A DNA stretch of 33,934 nucleotides from Bacteroidales bacterium (GTDB taxonomy: Bacteria; Bacteroidota; Bacteroidia; Bacteroidales; Prolixibacteraceae). Position 1 is the first letter of the stretch. The number at the start of each line of letters is the position of its first letter. The notes beneath the pieces were generated by a model. The model was not told the DNA's origin and made no database searches. It was given only the letters and a program-made list of their open reading frames with translations. Shown piece by piece: positions 14,443 to 24,537 of this stretch. The stretch lies in NCBI GenBank assembly GCA_031272965.1, contig JAISSS010000047.1:1-33934 (forward strand), in the 5' to 3' direction. The position numbers were made by a program, and so were the translations under genes.

Positions 14443-16586
14443 TGGAAAATATGACAGAAGAAGTCTCAAAAAACAAACTCACTGCCAGCTTCCACATGAT
14501 ATTACTGCTGGCAATGTTCATCGGCCTGGCTATCCTTATAATGTACAGGGTGGCAGTTATCCAGTTCTTTGATACCGAAAAGTGGGTCGAAAAAGGCGAG
14601 AAAATTCATAACAATACGCGCAAAATCCCTTATACACGTGGCAATATATGTGCTGACGACGGTTCCATATTAGCCACCTCCGTGCCGTATTACTGGCTGC
14701 GATTAGACCTGAAAGCCCCTATTGTGGCGAAAGTTTATAAGGAGAATGTGGCATTGCTTTGTCGGGAGGTCGCTGCCTTCTTCAAGACCGACGCCACCGC
14801 GCTGCGCAAGCGCATGGACGCCGAACTGCTCAAAGGCAACCGCTGGTTCCTGATATATAATGAGAAGGTCAGTTTCGCGAAGTTACAGGAATTTAAGCGC
14901 CTCAGTTCGCTGTCGCGCGACAGGTTCGGCAGTGCGCTGATAGAGGACATGGACAGCAACCGCATCCTGCCCAATGACGATATGGCCAGCCGCACTATCG
15001 GTATCATGTCCAAGTCGCCCTACGGCGGCGTACATGGCCCCATAGGATATACCGGCATTGAGGGGCTTATGGAGAGCTATTTGGCCGGAACGGACGGCAA
15101 AGCTATCCTGAAAAACATGTCCGGTGCATGGACCCCCGTACCGGTGGAAGAACCACAACACGGCAAAGATGTTATCACTACCTTGAATCTTAATTTACAG
15201 GATTTTACGGAGAACGCTCTCCTGCGGCAGATGCAAATTTCGCAGGCTGCCTGGGGCGCCGCCATCGTCATGGAAGTGAAGACCGGAAAGATAAAAGCTG
15301 TAGCCAATCTCGGCCGGAAGGCTGACGGCAGCTATGCGGAGACCTACAACTATGCCCTCGGAAATATGGGATGCAGCGAGCCGGGCTCCACCTTTAAATT
15401 AGTGTCGCTGATGGCTGCCCTCGAACAGGGCGTGGTGGACACATCCACAGTCATAGACCTCGGCTCCGGCCGCTGGGAATACCGCACACAGCCAATCACC
15501 GACAGCGACTACGGAAAACGCACTCATGGCGCCATCTCCGTGAAAAAAATATTCGAGATTTCTTCCAACGTCGGCACTGCTAAGGCAATAGTAAAGAGCT
15601 TTGAGGGCCGCGAGCGCGACTTCGTGAATCGAATCTATCAGTTCGGCCTCAACAAGCCCCTCAATATGGGCTTCGCCGGTGAAGGCCGTCCAATCATTAA
15701 AAACCCCGACAGCAAGGACTGGTGGGGCGCTTCTCTTGCACAGATGGCCTACGGATATGAGCTGAAAGTTACGCCCATGCAAATGGCGGCGTTCTACAAT
15801 GCCGTTGCAAATGGCGGCAAGATGATGAAGCCGATGTTCGTTACCGAGGTGCGCGAAAAAGGGCTGCCCGTGAAGACGTTCCAGCCGGAAGTGATGAACC
15901 CTGCAATATGCTCGAAGGAGACGCTCGGCAAGGTGAGAGCCATGCTCGAAGGGGTGTGTATCAGAGGCACCGGACGGGGGATGAAGTTCCCCTATTTTCC
16001 GTTAGCCGGCAAGACCGGTACTGCCCAGATAGCTTTCAACGACCAGGGCTATGGGTCCACGCACCAGTATCAGGCCTCGTTTGTGGGATATTTTCCCGCC
16101 GACACGCCTGAATATACGGTGATGGTGGTTATCTCCGGTCCAAAAGGCGCCTATTATGGCGGCTCGGTGGCCATGCCGGTATTTAAGGAGGTCGTGGAGC
16201 GCACCTATGCTGCCTTCCTTGAGCCCCGCCTGAAAGACGATGATGTGGTGCGCCGCATCCCCGAATTTAAGGCGGGCTTCCACGATGGGGTCTCTCACGT
16301 AGCTAACGTGTTGAAGTTGCCCGTTAATGCCGACAAGAGCAGCAAGAGCAGCAGCGTGGTGAGCATTGCCGTGAACGATGACAAAGCCGTTGCCGTTCCC
16401 GTAGCTATCACCAAAGACGAAGTGCCGGACGTGAAAGGCATGGGCGGACGCGACGCTCTCTATCTGCTGGAAAGTTCCGGCCTGCACGTGAAATTGAACG
16501 GCTTCGGAAAGGTGAACCGCCAGTCGGTGCCACCCGGAACGAAAATAAAAAAGGGACAGACAGTGATGCTGGAACTGAGCATTTGA
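14442..16586 (+). CDS. ftsI: Penicillin-binding protein FtsI (PBP3-type) with PASTA domain
   Basis: This is the septal class B transpeptidase that cross-links new peptidoglycan with FtsW. It has 714 residues: a membrane helix at about 16-35, a PBP dimer domain, and a transpeptidase domain with S316-T-F-K (PGSTFK), S374-S-N (SSNVGTAK) and K524-T-G (KTGTAQ). One C-terminal PASTA domain starts at about 657 (PDVKGMGGRDALYLLESSGL). A single PASTA module is common in FtsI of Bacteroidota. Ser316 is the predicted beta-lactam target. A 43-nt gap separates it from murE. Confidence 0.97.
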   Translation: MENMTEEVSKNKLTASFHMILLLAMFIGLAILIMYRVAVIQFFDTEKWVEKGEKIHNNTRKIPYTRGNICADDGSILATSVPYYWLRLDLKAPIVAKVYKENVALLCREVAAFFKTDATALRKRMDAELLKGNRWFLIYNEKVSFAKLQEFKRLSSLSRDRFGSALIEDMDSNRILPNDDMASRTIGIMSKSPYGGVHGPIGYTGIEGLMESYLAGTDGKAILKNMSGAWTPVPVEEPQHGKDVITTLNLNLQDFTENALLRQMQISQAAWGAAIVMEVKTGKIKAVANLGRKADGSYAETYNYALGNMGCSEPGSTFKLVSLMAALEQGVVDTSTVIDLGSGRWEYRTQPITDSDYGKRTHGAISVKKIFEISSNVGTAKAIVKSFEGRERDFVNRIYQFGLNKPLNMGFAGEGRPIIKNPDSKDWWGASLAQMAYGYELKVTPMQMAAFYNAVANGGKMMKPMFVTEVREKGLPVKTFQPEVMNPAICSKETLGKVRAMLEGVCIRGTGRGMKFPYFPLAGKTGTAQIAFNDQGYGSTHQYQASFVGYFPADTPEYTVMVVISGPKGAYYGGSVAMPVFKEVVERTYAAFLEPRLKDDDVVRRIPEFKAGFHDGVSHVANVLKLPVNADKSSKSSSVVSIAVNDDKAVAVPVAITKDEVPDVKGMGGRDALYLLESSGLHVKLNGFGKVNRQSVPPGTKIKKGQTVMLELSI

Positions 16587-16629
16587 TTTTTTTAGAGTAT
16601 AGTTATTAGAGTAATATATAATATAAGGT

Positions 16630-18105
16630 ATGATGGCAGTATTGAGCGACATATTGAAGGACGTGGAGCATCGCTTGGTAAGAGGCGAGGCGGGAGTCTC
16701 AATCCGCGGGATACAGTTTGATTCGCGGCGGGTACAGGCGGGCGATGTCTTTGTGGCCGTCAGCGGGACGCATGTTGACGGGCGCCGGTTCATCGGGCAG
16801 GCGGTTGACAGCGGCGCTGTGGCTGTCATTACCGATGATGTTGCCGCTCTTGATGCGCTTCCCTCCGCTGTTGCCGTCGTGCAGACGGAGGCTCCCGGAC
16901 GCAAGCTCGGCTTGATGGCCGCCAACTTCTACGGCCATCCGTCTGATGCGCTCACGGTGGTCGGTGTTACCGGCACAAACGGCAAGACCACTGTGGCCAC
17001 CGTTCTCTACCGCCTGTTTACGCGGTTGGGGATGAAATGCGGCTTGCTCTCTACTGTCCGCTATATGGTGGGCGAGCGGGAATTTCCGGCCACACACACC
17101 ACCCCCGACCCCGTCCGGCTGCAGGAACTGATGGCCATGATGGTGTCCGAAGGGTGCCAATACTGCTTCATGGAAGTCAGCTCGCATGCTGTTGACCAGG
17201 ACAGAATCGCGGGTATCCGATTCGCCGCAGGGATATTCACCAATATCACCCACGACCATTTGGATTACCACAAAACCTTTGCCGAATACCTGAAAGCCAA
17301 GAAGAAATTCTTCGACAATCTGTCGCCTGATTCGTATGCCATTACCAACGTTGATGATAAGAACGGCATGGTGATGCTGCAAAATACCCGTGCAACGAGA
17401 GTAACTTATGCTCTTAGAACCATGGCTGATTTTAAATGCAGGGTCATCGAGAAGCATATTGACGGCATGGAACTGGACGTCAATGGCAGCGACGTATGGA
17501 CGCATTTTTCGGGTGTGTTTAATGCGTATAATCTCACGGCTGTGTATGCGGCGGCGGTCAGGCTGGGGGCTGATTCCTATGCGGTATTGCTGCATCTCAG
17601 CGAATTGCATCCGGTGGACGGGCGTTTTGAGATTATCCGCTCGCCCGACGGGAAGTTTGCCATTGTTGACTATGCCCACACGCCGGACGCCTTGAAGAAT
17701 GTGTTGCAAAGCATTGACGAGGTGCGGGCCGACAGCGCAAAAATTATCGCCGTTGTCGGCGCAGGTGGCGACCGCGACAAGAGCAAACGCCCCGAAATGG
17801 CCACCGAAGCGGCCAGCCGGTGCGACCACCTGATACTCACCTCCGACAACCCCCGCTCCGAAGAACCGGAACAGATTATCACCGACATGGAAGCGGGATT
17901 AAGTGTCGCACAAAAACAGCGAACCCTTGCAGTGTGCAGCCGCCGCGAGGCCATTAAAACAGCATGTATGCTGGCAAAGCCCGGCGACATCATCCTCATA
18001 GCCGGTAAAGGTCATGAGAATTACCAGGAAATCAAGGGCGTAAAACACCACTTCGATGACCGCGAAACAGTGAGAGAAATTTTCGGAATTAATGCAACTA
18101 ATTAA
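16630..18105 (+). CDS. murE: UDP-MurNAc-tripeptide synthetase MurE (meso-DAP adding)
   Basis: This 491-residue Mur ligase adds the third amino acid to UDP-MurNAc-L-Ala-D-Glu in the cytoplasm. The ATP loop is GVTGTNGKTT with Lys119. MEVSSHAVDQDRIAGIRF and THDHLDYHKTFAEY are family motifs. The substrate-specificity motif DNPR is at 406-409 (SDNPRSEEP), with KGHENYQ near the end. DNPR indicates meso-diaminopimelate rather than lysine, so the peptidoglycan is predicted to be of the DAP type. It is 6 nt from mraY. Confidence 0.97.
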   Translation: MMAVLSDILKDVEHRLVRGEAGVSIRGIQFDSRRVQAGDVFVAVSGTHVDGRRFIGQAVDSGAVAVITDDVAALDALPSAVAVVQTEAPGRKLGLMAANFYGHPSDALTVVGVTGTNGKTTVATVLYRLFTRLGMKCGLLSTVRYMVGEREFPATHTTPDPVRLQELMAMMVSEGCQYCFMEVSSHAVDQDRIAGIRFAAGIFTNITHDHLDYHKTFAEYLKAKKKFFDNLSPDSYAITNVDDKNGMVMLQNTRATRVTYALRTMADFKCRVIEKHIDGMELDVNGSDVWTHFSGVFNAYNLTAVYAAAVRLGADSYAVLLHLSELHPVDGRFEIIRSPDGKFAIVDYAHTPDALKNVLQSIDEVRADSAKIIAVVGAGGDRDKSKRPEMATEAASRCDHLILTSDNPRSEEPEQIITDMEAGLSVAQKQRTLAVCSRREAIKTACMLAKPGDIILIAGKGHENYQEIKGVKHHFDDRETVREIFGINATN

Positions 18106-18111
18106 TTATAG

Positions 18112-19359
18112 ATGTTCAGTTTTTTATATAATCATTTTAAGGATTGGGATATTCCCGGATGGGGGATGTTACAGTACATATCGTTCCGCTCGTCGGCGGC
18201 AGTGATAGTATCGCTGTTTATCACGATGGGATTTGGACATAAGCTCATAAACTTCCTCCGCCGCAAGCAGATAAGCGACGAAATCCGCGACCTGGGATTG
18301 CAGGGGCAATTGGAGAAACAGGGCACTCCCACGATGGGGGGGCTGCTCATCTTAGCCTCTATCGTAATCCCCACGCTGCTTTTTGCCAATCTGAAGAACG
18401 TCTATATCCTGCTGATGCTGCTGACCACTGTATGGCTGGGCGGCCTCGGCTTTGTGGATGATTATATAAAGGTGTTCCGCAAGCACAAGAAAGGGCTGGG
18501 TGGCTGGCTCAAGATTCTGGGGCAGGTGAGTCTGGGAATTATCGTGGTAGCCACGCTGTACTTCTCTGATGCTGCCGTCGCCCGCGAGCCGGTTATAGAC
18601 GCTGACGGCAACGTGATGAAGGAAGTGGTGGTCGGCGCTGACGGCAAGCATGTTGAGCATACTGTGATGCAGGAAACCAAATCCACCCGTACTACTATCC
18701 CGTTCTTTAAGGACCACGAGTTCGACTATGCCTGGTTTGTGTGGTGGACCACCCGCGAATACGAATGGCTTAGCTGGTTAGTGTATGCGGCGGTGATAAT
18801 TTTGATAATAGTGGGCATGTCGAATGCGGCGAACCTGACCGACGGCATTGACGGGCTGGCTACGGGCACCTCGGCAATCAGCGGCGCCACATTGGGCATC
18901 CTGGCATACGTGAGCGGTAATGTGATATTTTCCGACTACCTGAACATCATCTACATACCCAACATCGGCGAGCTGTCGGTGTTCGTGGCGGCTTTCATCG
19001 GCGCCACCGTGGGCTTCTTGTGGTACAATTCGCATCCCGCGCAGGTGTTCATGGGCGACACGGGCAGTCTGGCGCTCGGCGGAATATTAGCCGTATTTGC
19101 CGTCATCATCCGCAAAGAAATCCTGCTACCCCTGTTGTGCGGCATCTTCTTAGTGGAGAACCTCTCGGTGGTAATACAGGTTAGCTGGTTTAAATGGACG
19201 AAGCAAAAATATGGCGTCGGACGCAGGGTGTTCCTGATGACGCCCATTCATCACCATTTTCAGCAAAAGAAGATACCGGAAGAGAAAATCGTTACCCGCT
19301 TTTGGATAGTGGGTATTGTGCTTGCGGTAGTAACATTGGCAACATTAAAAATACGATAG
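18112..19359 (+). CDS. mraY: Phospho-MurNAc-pentapeptide transferase MraY
   Basis: MraY is an inner-membrane enzyme that joins phospho-MurNAc-pentapeptide to undecaprenyl phosphate to make lipid I. The 415-residue polytopic protein has the family motifs GTPTMGG, D116-D117-YIK, NLTDGIDGLA (Asn241, Asp244, Asp247), FMGDTGS and MTPIHHHFQ. A soluble insertion of about 50 residues (near 155-205, containing two DADG/GADG-type turns) is longer than in Proteobacteria, but long MraY proteins are usual in Bacteroidota. It is 3 nt from murD. Confidence 0.97.
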   Translation: MFSFLYNHFKDWDIPGWGMLQYISFRSSAAVIVSLFITMGFGHKLINFLRRKQISDEIRDLGLQGQLEKQGTPTMGGLLILASIVIPTLLFANLKNVYILLMLLTTVWLGGLGFVDDYIKVFRKHKKGLGGWLKILGQVSLGIIVVATLYFSDAAVAREPVIDADGNVMKEVVVGADGKHVEHTVMQETKSTRTTIPFFKDHEFDYAWFVWWTTREYEWLSWLVYAAVIILIIVGMSNAANLTDGIDGLATGTSAISGATLGILAYVSGNVIFSDYLNIIYIPNIGELSVFVAAFIGATVGFLWYNSHPAQVFMGDTGSLALGGILAVFAVIIRKEILLPLLCGIFLVENLSVVIQVSWFKWTKQKYGVGRRVFLMTPIHHHFQQKKIPEEKIVTRFWIVGIVLAVVTLATLKIR

Positions 19360-19362
19360 AGC

Positions 19363-20697
19363 ATGGCAGAGAAAGCAGTCATATTGGGAGCAGGCGAGAG
19401 CGGCGTCGGAGCGGCGATTCTGGCGCAGCGGAAGGGCTTTGAGGTGTTCGTCTCCGATGCCGGACGCATCAGGGAGCCGTATATTGAGCTGCTGCACAGC
19501 TACGGGCTTCCCTTTGAGAGCGGCCAGCATACTCCCGAAAAGATACTTGATGCCACAACCGTTATAAAAAGTCCGGGCATTCCCGACACGGCGCCATTAA
19601 TATGGCAGTGCCGGGCGGCCGGGATTCCGGTGATTTCGGAAATCGAATTTGCAGGACGCTATACCCGCGCCCGCACCGTATGCATTACCGGCAGCAACGG
19701 CAAAACCACAACTACCATGCTGACATATCACATATTGCAAAAAGCGGGGTTTAATGTGGGATTAGCCGGAAATGTGGGGCAAAGTTTCGCCCGTCAGGTG
19801 GCCGAAAAAGAGTTCGACCTCTATGTTATAGAGCTGAGCAGCTTCCAGCTTGACGGCATGTATGATTTCCGCGCCGATGTGGCTATACTGCTCAACATCA
19901 CCCCCGACCATTTAGACCGTTACGATTACCGGATGGAGAATTATGTTGATTCCAAGTTCCGCATCATCCGTAATCAGACTGCCGCCGATACGTTTATCTA
20001 TAACGCCGACGACCCCATCATTGTCAAAGAGCTTGAGAAATATACAATTCCGGCGACGCGCCTGCCGTTCACCCTCGGTGAGCCGCCCTCGTTGGGCGCC
20101 GGAACCACGGGAAATATAATGATTATCAACAGCAAAACTAAATTCAGTATGTCTATTTTTGACTTCGCCCTGCAGGGCAAACACAACACGTACAACACCA
20201 TGGCGGCCGGGTTAGCCGCTGCGGCGCTGAACATCAGGAACGAGACTGTCCGCGAAAGTCTCGCCGACTTTAAGGGTGTGGAACATCGCCTTGAGAGCTT
20301 CCTGAAAGTACATGGTATTGAGTTTATTAACGACTCGAAGGCCACCAATGTCAACTCTACCTGGTATGCCCTCGAATGTGTCAACAAGCCCATAGTCTGG
20401 ATATGCGGCGGTGAGGAGCACGGCAACGACTACAGCGAGTTGCTCGACCTGGTGCGCCGCAAGGTCAAGGCTATCGTATGTCTGGGGCGGGATAACTCCC
20501 GCCTCATCAATGCGTTCAAGGGCATAGTGAACGACATCGTGGATACCCACGACATGAACGAGGCGGTGCGCTCGGCCTACTATTTAGCCAGCGACAACGA
20601 GGCGGTGTTATTGTCGCCCGCCTGCAAGAGCTTCGACCTCTTTGAGAGCTACGAAGACCGTGGGCGCCAGTTTAAGGCCTGCGTCCGGCAGCTGTGA
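19363..20697 (+). CDS. murD: UDP-MurNAc-L-alanine:D-glutamate ligase MurD
   Basis: This Mur ligase adds D-glutamate to UDP-MurNAc-L-Ala. The 444-residue protein has an N-terminal nucleotide-sugar domain (ILGAGESGVGAAILAQRKG), the ATP loop GSNGKTTTTM with Lys114, ELSSFQLDG, NITPDHLDRY, and the C-terminal ligase motif EFINDSKATN. Order and length are normal for the family. It directly precedes ftsW. Confidence 0.97.
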   Translation: MAEKAVILGAGESGVGAAILAQRKGFEVFVSDAGRIREPYIELLHSYGLPFESGQHTPEKILDATTVIKSPGIPDTAPLIWQCRAAGIPVISEIEFAGRYTRARTVCITGSNGKTTTTMLTYHILQKAGFNVGLAGNVGQSFARQVAEKEFDLYVIELSSFQLDGMYDFRADVAILLNITPDHLDRYDYRMENYVDSKFRIIRNQTAADTFIYNADDPIIVKELEKYTIPATRLPFTLGEPPSLGAGTTGNIMIINSKTKFSMSIFDFALQGKHNTYNTMAAGLAAAALNIRNETVRESLADFKGVEHRLESFLKVHGIEFINDSKATNVNSTWYALECVNKPIVWICGGEEHGNDYSELLDLVRRKVKAIVCLGRDNSRLINAFKGIVNDIVDTHDMNEAVRSAYYLASDNEAVLLSPACKSFDLFESYEDRGRQFKACVRQL

Positions 20698-20742
20698 AGC
20701 GGGTCGCAGGCCGGAAAAGTGAAGAATAAAAATGCAATAGTA

Positions 20743-22026
20743 ATGAGTGTAAAGACTTTTTTTAAAGGAGACAAAGCAATATGGAGCGTATTGGCGTTCC
20801 TTGTGTGCATATCGCTGGTGGCAGTATATAGCTCTACCGGGAAGCTGGCGTCCCGCACCAACCATGATGCGGCATATTACATGTTGCGGCAGGGGGGCTT
20901 TATTGCGGTCGGCTTTATAGGGATTCTGCTGATAACCAACTTTGTGCCGATAAAGTTGATACGGCGGTTTGCGCTGGCGGGCGTCGTTGTGGCGTTTGTG
21001 GCGCTGATTGCCGCATACGCTCAGTTCAAATTGGCGGGCGACACTGCCGCCGCCCGCGAGACGGCCCGTGAGCTGCGTGTAGGCCCTGTCCGCTTTCAGC
21101 CGGCGGAATTAGCCAAGCTGACGGTGATGATATTTATAGCCTCGACGCTTGCGGCTTGCAAACGCTCCGATTCGGGCAGCGTATGGCGGACGTTCTGGAC
21201 GTGTATGATTACTGTCGGGGTGTTCTGCCTCATCTTTATAGGGCTGAAATTCGGCACCTCGTCGGCCATAATGCTGTTTGTGGCGGCGATGTTTTTGCAG
21301 TTTGTGGCACAGACGCCCTGGCTGCTCGCCCGCATGAGTGTGTGGGCGTCGGCAGTTGTGATGCTTGTGGGGCTGTATGTAGCCGCCCCGATGTTCCCCA
21401 ATGTGGGACGTATAGCCACCTTAAAGTCCCGCATCGACAACTTCTTGGTTGACACGCGGGTAGGGAAGGCGCTGCACATAACTGTGCCGCCAGCCACTGC
21501 CGATGATGCGGGGCTGTTCTCGCAGGCCGACTATTCCAAGTTGGCCATCTATGAGGGCGGTCTCACCGGAAAGGGGCCGGGACATAACGACGTGAGCAAC
21601 TACATGGAGGCGGCCTATAATGACTTCATATTCAGTATAATTATTGAAGAATACGGATGGATTTTATTCCCGTTTATTCTTTTCCTGTTTGTCGTGTTCT
21701 TCTTCCGGTGTTTAAAGATATTTAATGAGGCGAATACGATGTTTCCGGCTTTGCTGACCGCCGGACTGTCGCTCATGATAATGATACAGGCATTCGTGAA
21801 CATGTGTGTCGCTGTGGGTATAGGGCCGGTAACGGGGCAGCCCATGCCATTGGTCAGCGTTGGCGGGACGTCAATAGTCTTCACGGCGGCGGCTTTCGGG
21901 ATTATCCTGCGGGCCGACTGGGAGCGGAAGATTGAGAAGGCGCGGGAGACTGCCGAACAGCAGGACGCGGCGCCGACAGTAAATGCGCCGGACGGGGAGA
22001 TTGCGCCGACAATAGTATTAACATAA
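20743..22026 (+). CDS. ftsW: Septal peptidoglycan glycosyltransferase FtsW
   Basis: This SEDS-family polytopic protein polymerises lipid II at the septum with FtsI. The start at 20743 (MSVKTFFKGDKAIW) is preferred to an upstream GTG at 20719 because it begins at the usual family N-terminus. The predicted protein has 427 residues. Key stretches are RFQPAELAKL, GKGPGHNDVSNYMEAAYNDF followed by IIEEYGWI, and the signature GQPMPLVSVGGTS. The cytoplasmic tail is Ala/Pro-rich. It is followed 28 nt later by murG. Confidence 0.96.
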   Translation: MSVKTFFKGDKAIWSVLAFLVCISLVAVYSSTGKLASRTNHDAAYYMLRQGGFIAVGFIGILLITNFVPIKLIRRFALAGVVVAFVALIAAYAQFKLAGDTAAARETARELRVGPVRFQPAELAKLTVMIFIASTLAACKRSDSGSVWRTFWTCMITVGVFCLIFIGLKFGTSSAIMLFVAAMFLQFVAQTPWLLARMSVWASAVVMLVGLYVAAPMFPNVGRIATLKSRIDNFLVDTRVGKALHITVPPATADDAGLFSQADYSKLAIYEGGLTGKGPGHNDVSNYMEAAYNDFIFSIIIEEYGWILFPFILFLFVVFFFRCLKIFNEANTMFPALLTAGLSLMIMIQAFVNMCVAVGIGPVTGQPMPLVSVGGTSIVFTAAAFGIILRADWERKIEKARETAEQQDAAPTVNAPDGEIAPTIVLT

Positions 22027-22054
22027 GTGTAACAATATAAAACAAGGAAGAGAG

Positions 22055-23155
22055 ATGAAAATAATAATCAGTGGAGGCGGGACCGGCGGACATATATTTC
22101 CGGCACTGTCCATTGGCGCGGAACTGCGGCGGCGATTTCCGGCGGCCGACATACTGTTTGTCGGGGCGCTGGGGCGTATGGAGATGGAGCGGGTTCCGGC
22201 GGCCGGGTTCCGCATTGTGGGGCTTCCTGTAAGCGGGATGCCGCGCAAGGTGTCGCTGCGGTGGTTTCGCTTTGTCTATAACCTGATTCTCAGCATGGTG
22301 AAGGCGTTCCGGCTAATCCACACGTTCCGGCCGGATGTGGTGGTCGGTGTGGGCGGCTATGCCAGTGGCCCTATTCTGAGGGCTGCGCTGCATTATAACA
22401 TCCCCGTAGTGCTGCAGGAGCAGAACTGCTATGCCGGCGTGACCAACCGTATGCTGGCTGCCCGCGTGAACGCCGTATGTGTGGCCTACGACGGCATGCA
22501 ACGCTTCTTCCCCCATACGCGGCTCGTGCTTACCGGCAACCCTGTCCGCAAGGAACTGCTGAGCCATATCGACCGCCAAACCGCCCTCGACGCCTTTGGA
22601 CTGGAGGCCGGACTGCCGACAGTGATGCTCACCGGCGGCAGTCTGGGCGCCGCAACCCTGAACCGCTGCATAATTAAGGGCCTCGACAGGCTCCGGCAGT
22701 CCAACATCCAGCTACTGTGGCAAACCGGAAAACAGTATTATGCTGACATAAAGGCGCTGTTGGGCGACAACTGTCCGCCGAATGTGAAACCTGTGGAGTT
22801 TATCAGCAATATGGGTATGGCATACTCGGCCGCCGACTTGGTGATTTCCCGCGCCGGAGCGGGCGCCATTGCAGAGCTGTCTCTGCTGGGCAAACCCTGC
22901 ATCCTGGTGCCTTCCCCGAATGTGGCCGAAGACCACCAGACCGTCAACGCCAACGCATTGGTTAACAGGGCTGCCGCAATTCTCATCACCGATGCTCAGG
23001 CGCCGGAAACGCTTGTCGAAACAGCAATAGATACATGTAATAATGAACTTATGATGAAAACTCTCTCAAAAAATATAAAGGCGCTGGCCAAACCCAACGC
23101 TACCGACGATATTACTGACATTATACTGGAAACCATAAAACATACACAGTCATGA
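22055..23155 (+). CDS. murG: UDP-GlcNAc:lipid I transferase MurG
   Basis: This GT-B glycosyltransferase adds GlcNAc to lipid I to make lipid II on the inner face of the membrane. The 366-residue protein opens with ISGGGTGGHIFPALSIG (glycine loop 7-13), then VVVGVGGYASGPILRAA and LQEQNCYAGVTNRML. The donor-site region contains VISRAGAGAIAELSLLGKP and PSPNVAEDHQTVNA. Its stop overlaps the murC start (ATGA). Confidence 0.97.
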   Translation: MKIIISGGGTGGHIFPALSIGAELRRRFPAADILFVGALGRMEMERVPAAGFRIVGLPVSGMPRKVSLRWFRFVYNLILSMVKAFRLIHTFRPDVVVGVGGYASGPILRAALHYNIPVVLQEQNCYAGVTNRMLAARVNAVCVAYDGMQRFFPHTRLVLTGNPVRKELLSHIDRQTALDAFGLEAGLPTVMLTGGSLGAATLNRCIIKGLDRLRQSNIQLLWQTGKQYYADIKALLGDNCPPNVKPVEFISNMGMAYSAADLVISRAGAGAIAELSLLGKPCILVPSPNVAEDHQTVNANALVNRAAAILITDAQAPETLVETAIDTCNNELMMKTLSKNIKALAKPNATDDITDIILETIKHTQS

Positions 23156-24537
23156 AGGAGCTTGAGAATATAAAGAAGATTTATTTCCTCGGCATCGGGG
23201 GAATAGGGATGAGTGCACTGGCACGGCTGTATCGGCAGGCGGGGTTCGCTGTTGCCGGTTACGACCGCACCGAATCGGCGCTTACCCGTCAGCTGACGGA
23301 GGAAGGCATCGACGTGCATTATGACGACATGGGCGAGGCCATCGGCCAGCTCGTGCCGGAAGACGAATCATTAGTGGTGTTTACCCCGGCCGTGCCGCCT
23401 GACATGGGCGAGCGGGCCTTCTTCACCCGTCAGGGTTACATAATGAAGAAGCGGGCCGAAATGCTGGGGTGCATCTGCAACACCATGGACCTGTGCGCTG
23501 TCGCCGGAACACACGGGAAGACCACTACGGCCACAATGCTGGCCCATATCTTCCGCTCGTCGCCGGTCAACTGCTGGGCATTTCTGGGAGGAATATCCAA
23601 GAACTACGGCACCAACCTGTTAGTGGCGTCCGAAAGCAGCTGGTGTGTGGTGGAAGCCGACGAGTTCGACCGCTCGTTCCTCCATCTGACCCCCGATATG
23701 GCCATCATAACATCGATGGATGCCGACCACTTGGACATCTATGGCAACCATGACGCCGTAATTGAGGCCTTCAACACCTTCGTGAAGCAAATCCGGAAGG
23801 GGGGCGCCGCAGTTATCAAGAAAGGGCTGCCCGTGGAGCCGTCAGTGAACCCCGATATACGGTTCTTTTCCTACTCTATTGAGGGGGATGCCGACTTCTG
23901 CGCGAAAAATATAAAGTTCCAGCCTGATGGCTATCAGTTCGACCTGGTGCATCCCAAGGGGCGCATAGACGAGTTGAAGCTCACCTATCCCGGCCTGCTC
24001 AATGTGGAGAACGCTGTGGCGGCGTCCGCCCTGGCACTGTTGGCCGACCTCGATGAAGATGCTGTCCGCATAGGGCTGATAACCTACAAGGGGGTGGCCC
24101 GCCGGTTCGACATTCGCTACCGCAGCTCCAATTTCCTGCTGATTGACGACTATGCCCATCACCCGAAAGAGCTGAAAGCTACCATCAAATCAGTGCGGGC
24201 TGTATATCCCGAAAAATGGCTGACCGGAATCTTCCAGCCGCATCTCTACAGCCGTACCAGAGACTTCGCTGACGAGTTCGCGGCTGCGCTCAGCCTGCTC
24301 GACGAGGTGGTACTGCTCGACATCTATCCGGCACGGGAACAGCCTATTCCGGGTATAACATCGGCCATGATACTCGAAAAAGCAGAATGTGCCGCCAAAC
24401 GCCTCGTGTCAGTGGAACAGCTTCCCGACGCAGTGGCCGACTTCAAACCGGGTATCGTCCTGATGATGGGCGCCGGCGATATAGACCGGTTAGTAGAACC
24501 CGTAAAACAAATGCTTATTAAGAGAGGTAATGCGTAA
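23152..24537 (+). CDS. murC: UDP-MurNAc:L-alanine ligase MurC
   Basis: MurC adds the first amino acid, L-alanine, to UDP-MurNAc. The 461-residue protein shows YFLGIGGIGMSALARLYRQA at the N-terminus, the ATP loop GTHGKTTTATM with Lys123, VVEADEFDRSFLHL, DADHLDIYGN, and DDYAHHPKELKATI in the C-terminal domain. All are MurC signatures. The next gene, ftsQ, starts 8 nt before its stop codon ends, so the two are coupled. Confidence 0.97.
   Translation: MKELENIKKIYFLGIGGIGMSALARLYRQAGFAVAGYDRTESALTRQLTEEGIDVHYDDMGEAIGQLVPEDESLVVFTPAVPPDMGERAFFTRQGYIMKKRAEMLGCICNTMDLCAVAGTHGKTTTATMLAHIFRSSPVNCWAFLGGISKNYGTNLLVASESSWCVVEADEFDRSFLHLTPDMAIITSMDADHLDIYGNHDAVIEAFNTFVKQIRKGGAAVIKKGLPVEPSVNPDIRFFSYSIEGDADFCAKNIKFQPDGYQFDLVHPKGRIDELKLTYPGLLNVENAVAASALALLADLDEDAVRIGLITYKGVARRFDIRYRSSNFLLIDDYAHHPKELKATIKSVRAVYPEKWLTGIFQPHLYSRTRDFADEFAAALSLLDEVVLLDIYPAREQPIPGITSAMILEKAECAAKRLVSVEQLPDAVADFKPGIVLMMGAGDIDRLVEPVKQMLIKRGNA

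Noticed and set aside
16002-16925. Open frame of 307 codons on the minus strand over ftsI and murE
   Set aside because: It overlaps two certain genes and shows no coding signature.
16699-17829. Open frame of 376 codons on the minus strand opposite murE
   Set aside because: murE on the plus strand has full family motifs. The antisense frame has no recognisable domain and is a by-product of codon bias in GC-rich genes.
18560-18720. Insertion of about 50 residues in MraY
   Set aside because: Long MraY proteins with this soluble insertion are common in Bacteroidota.
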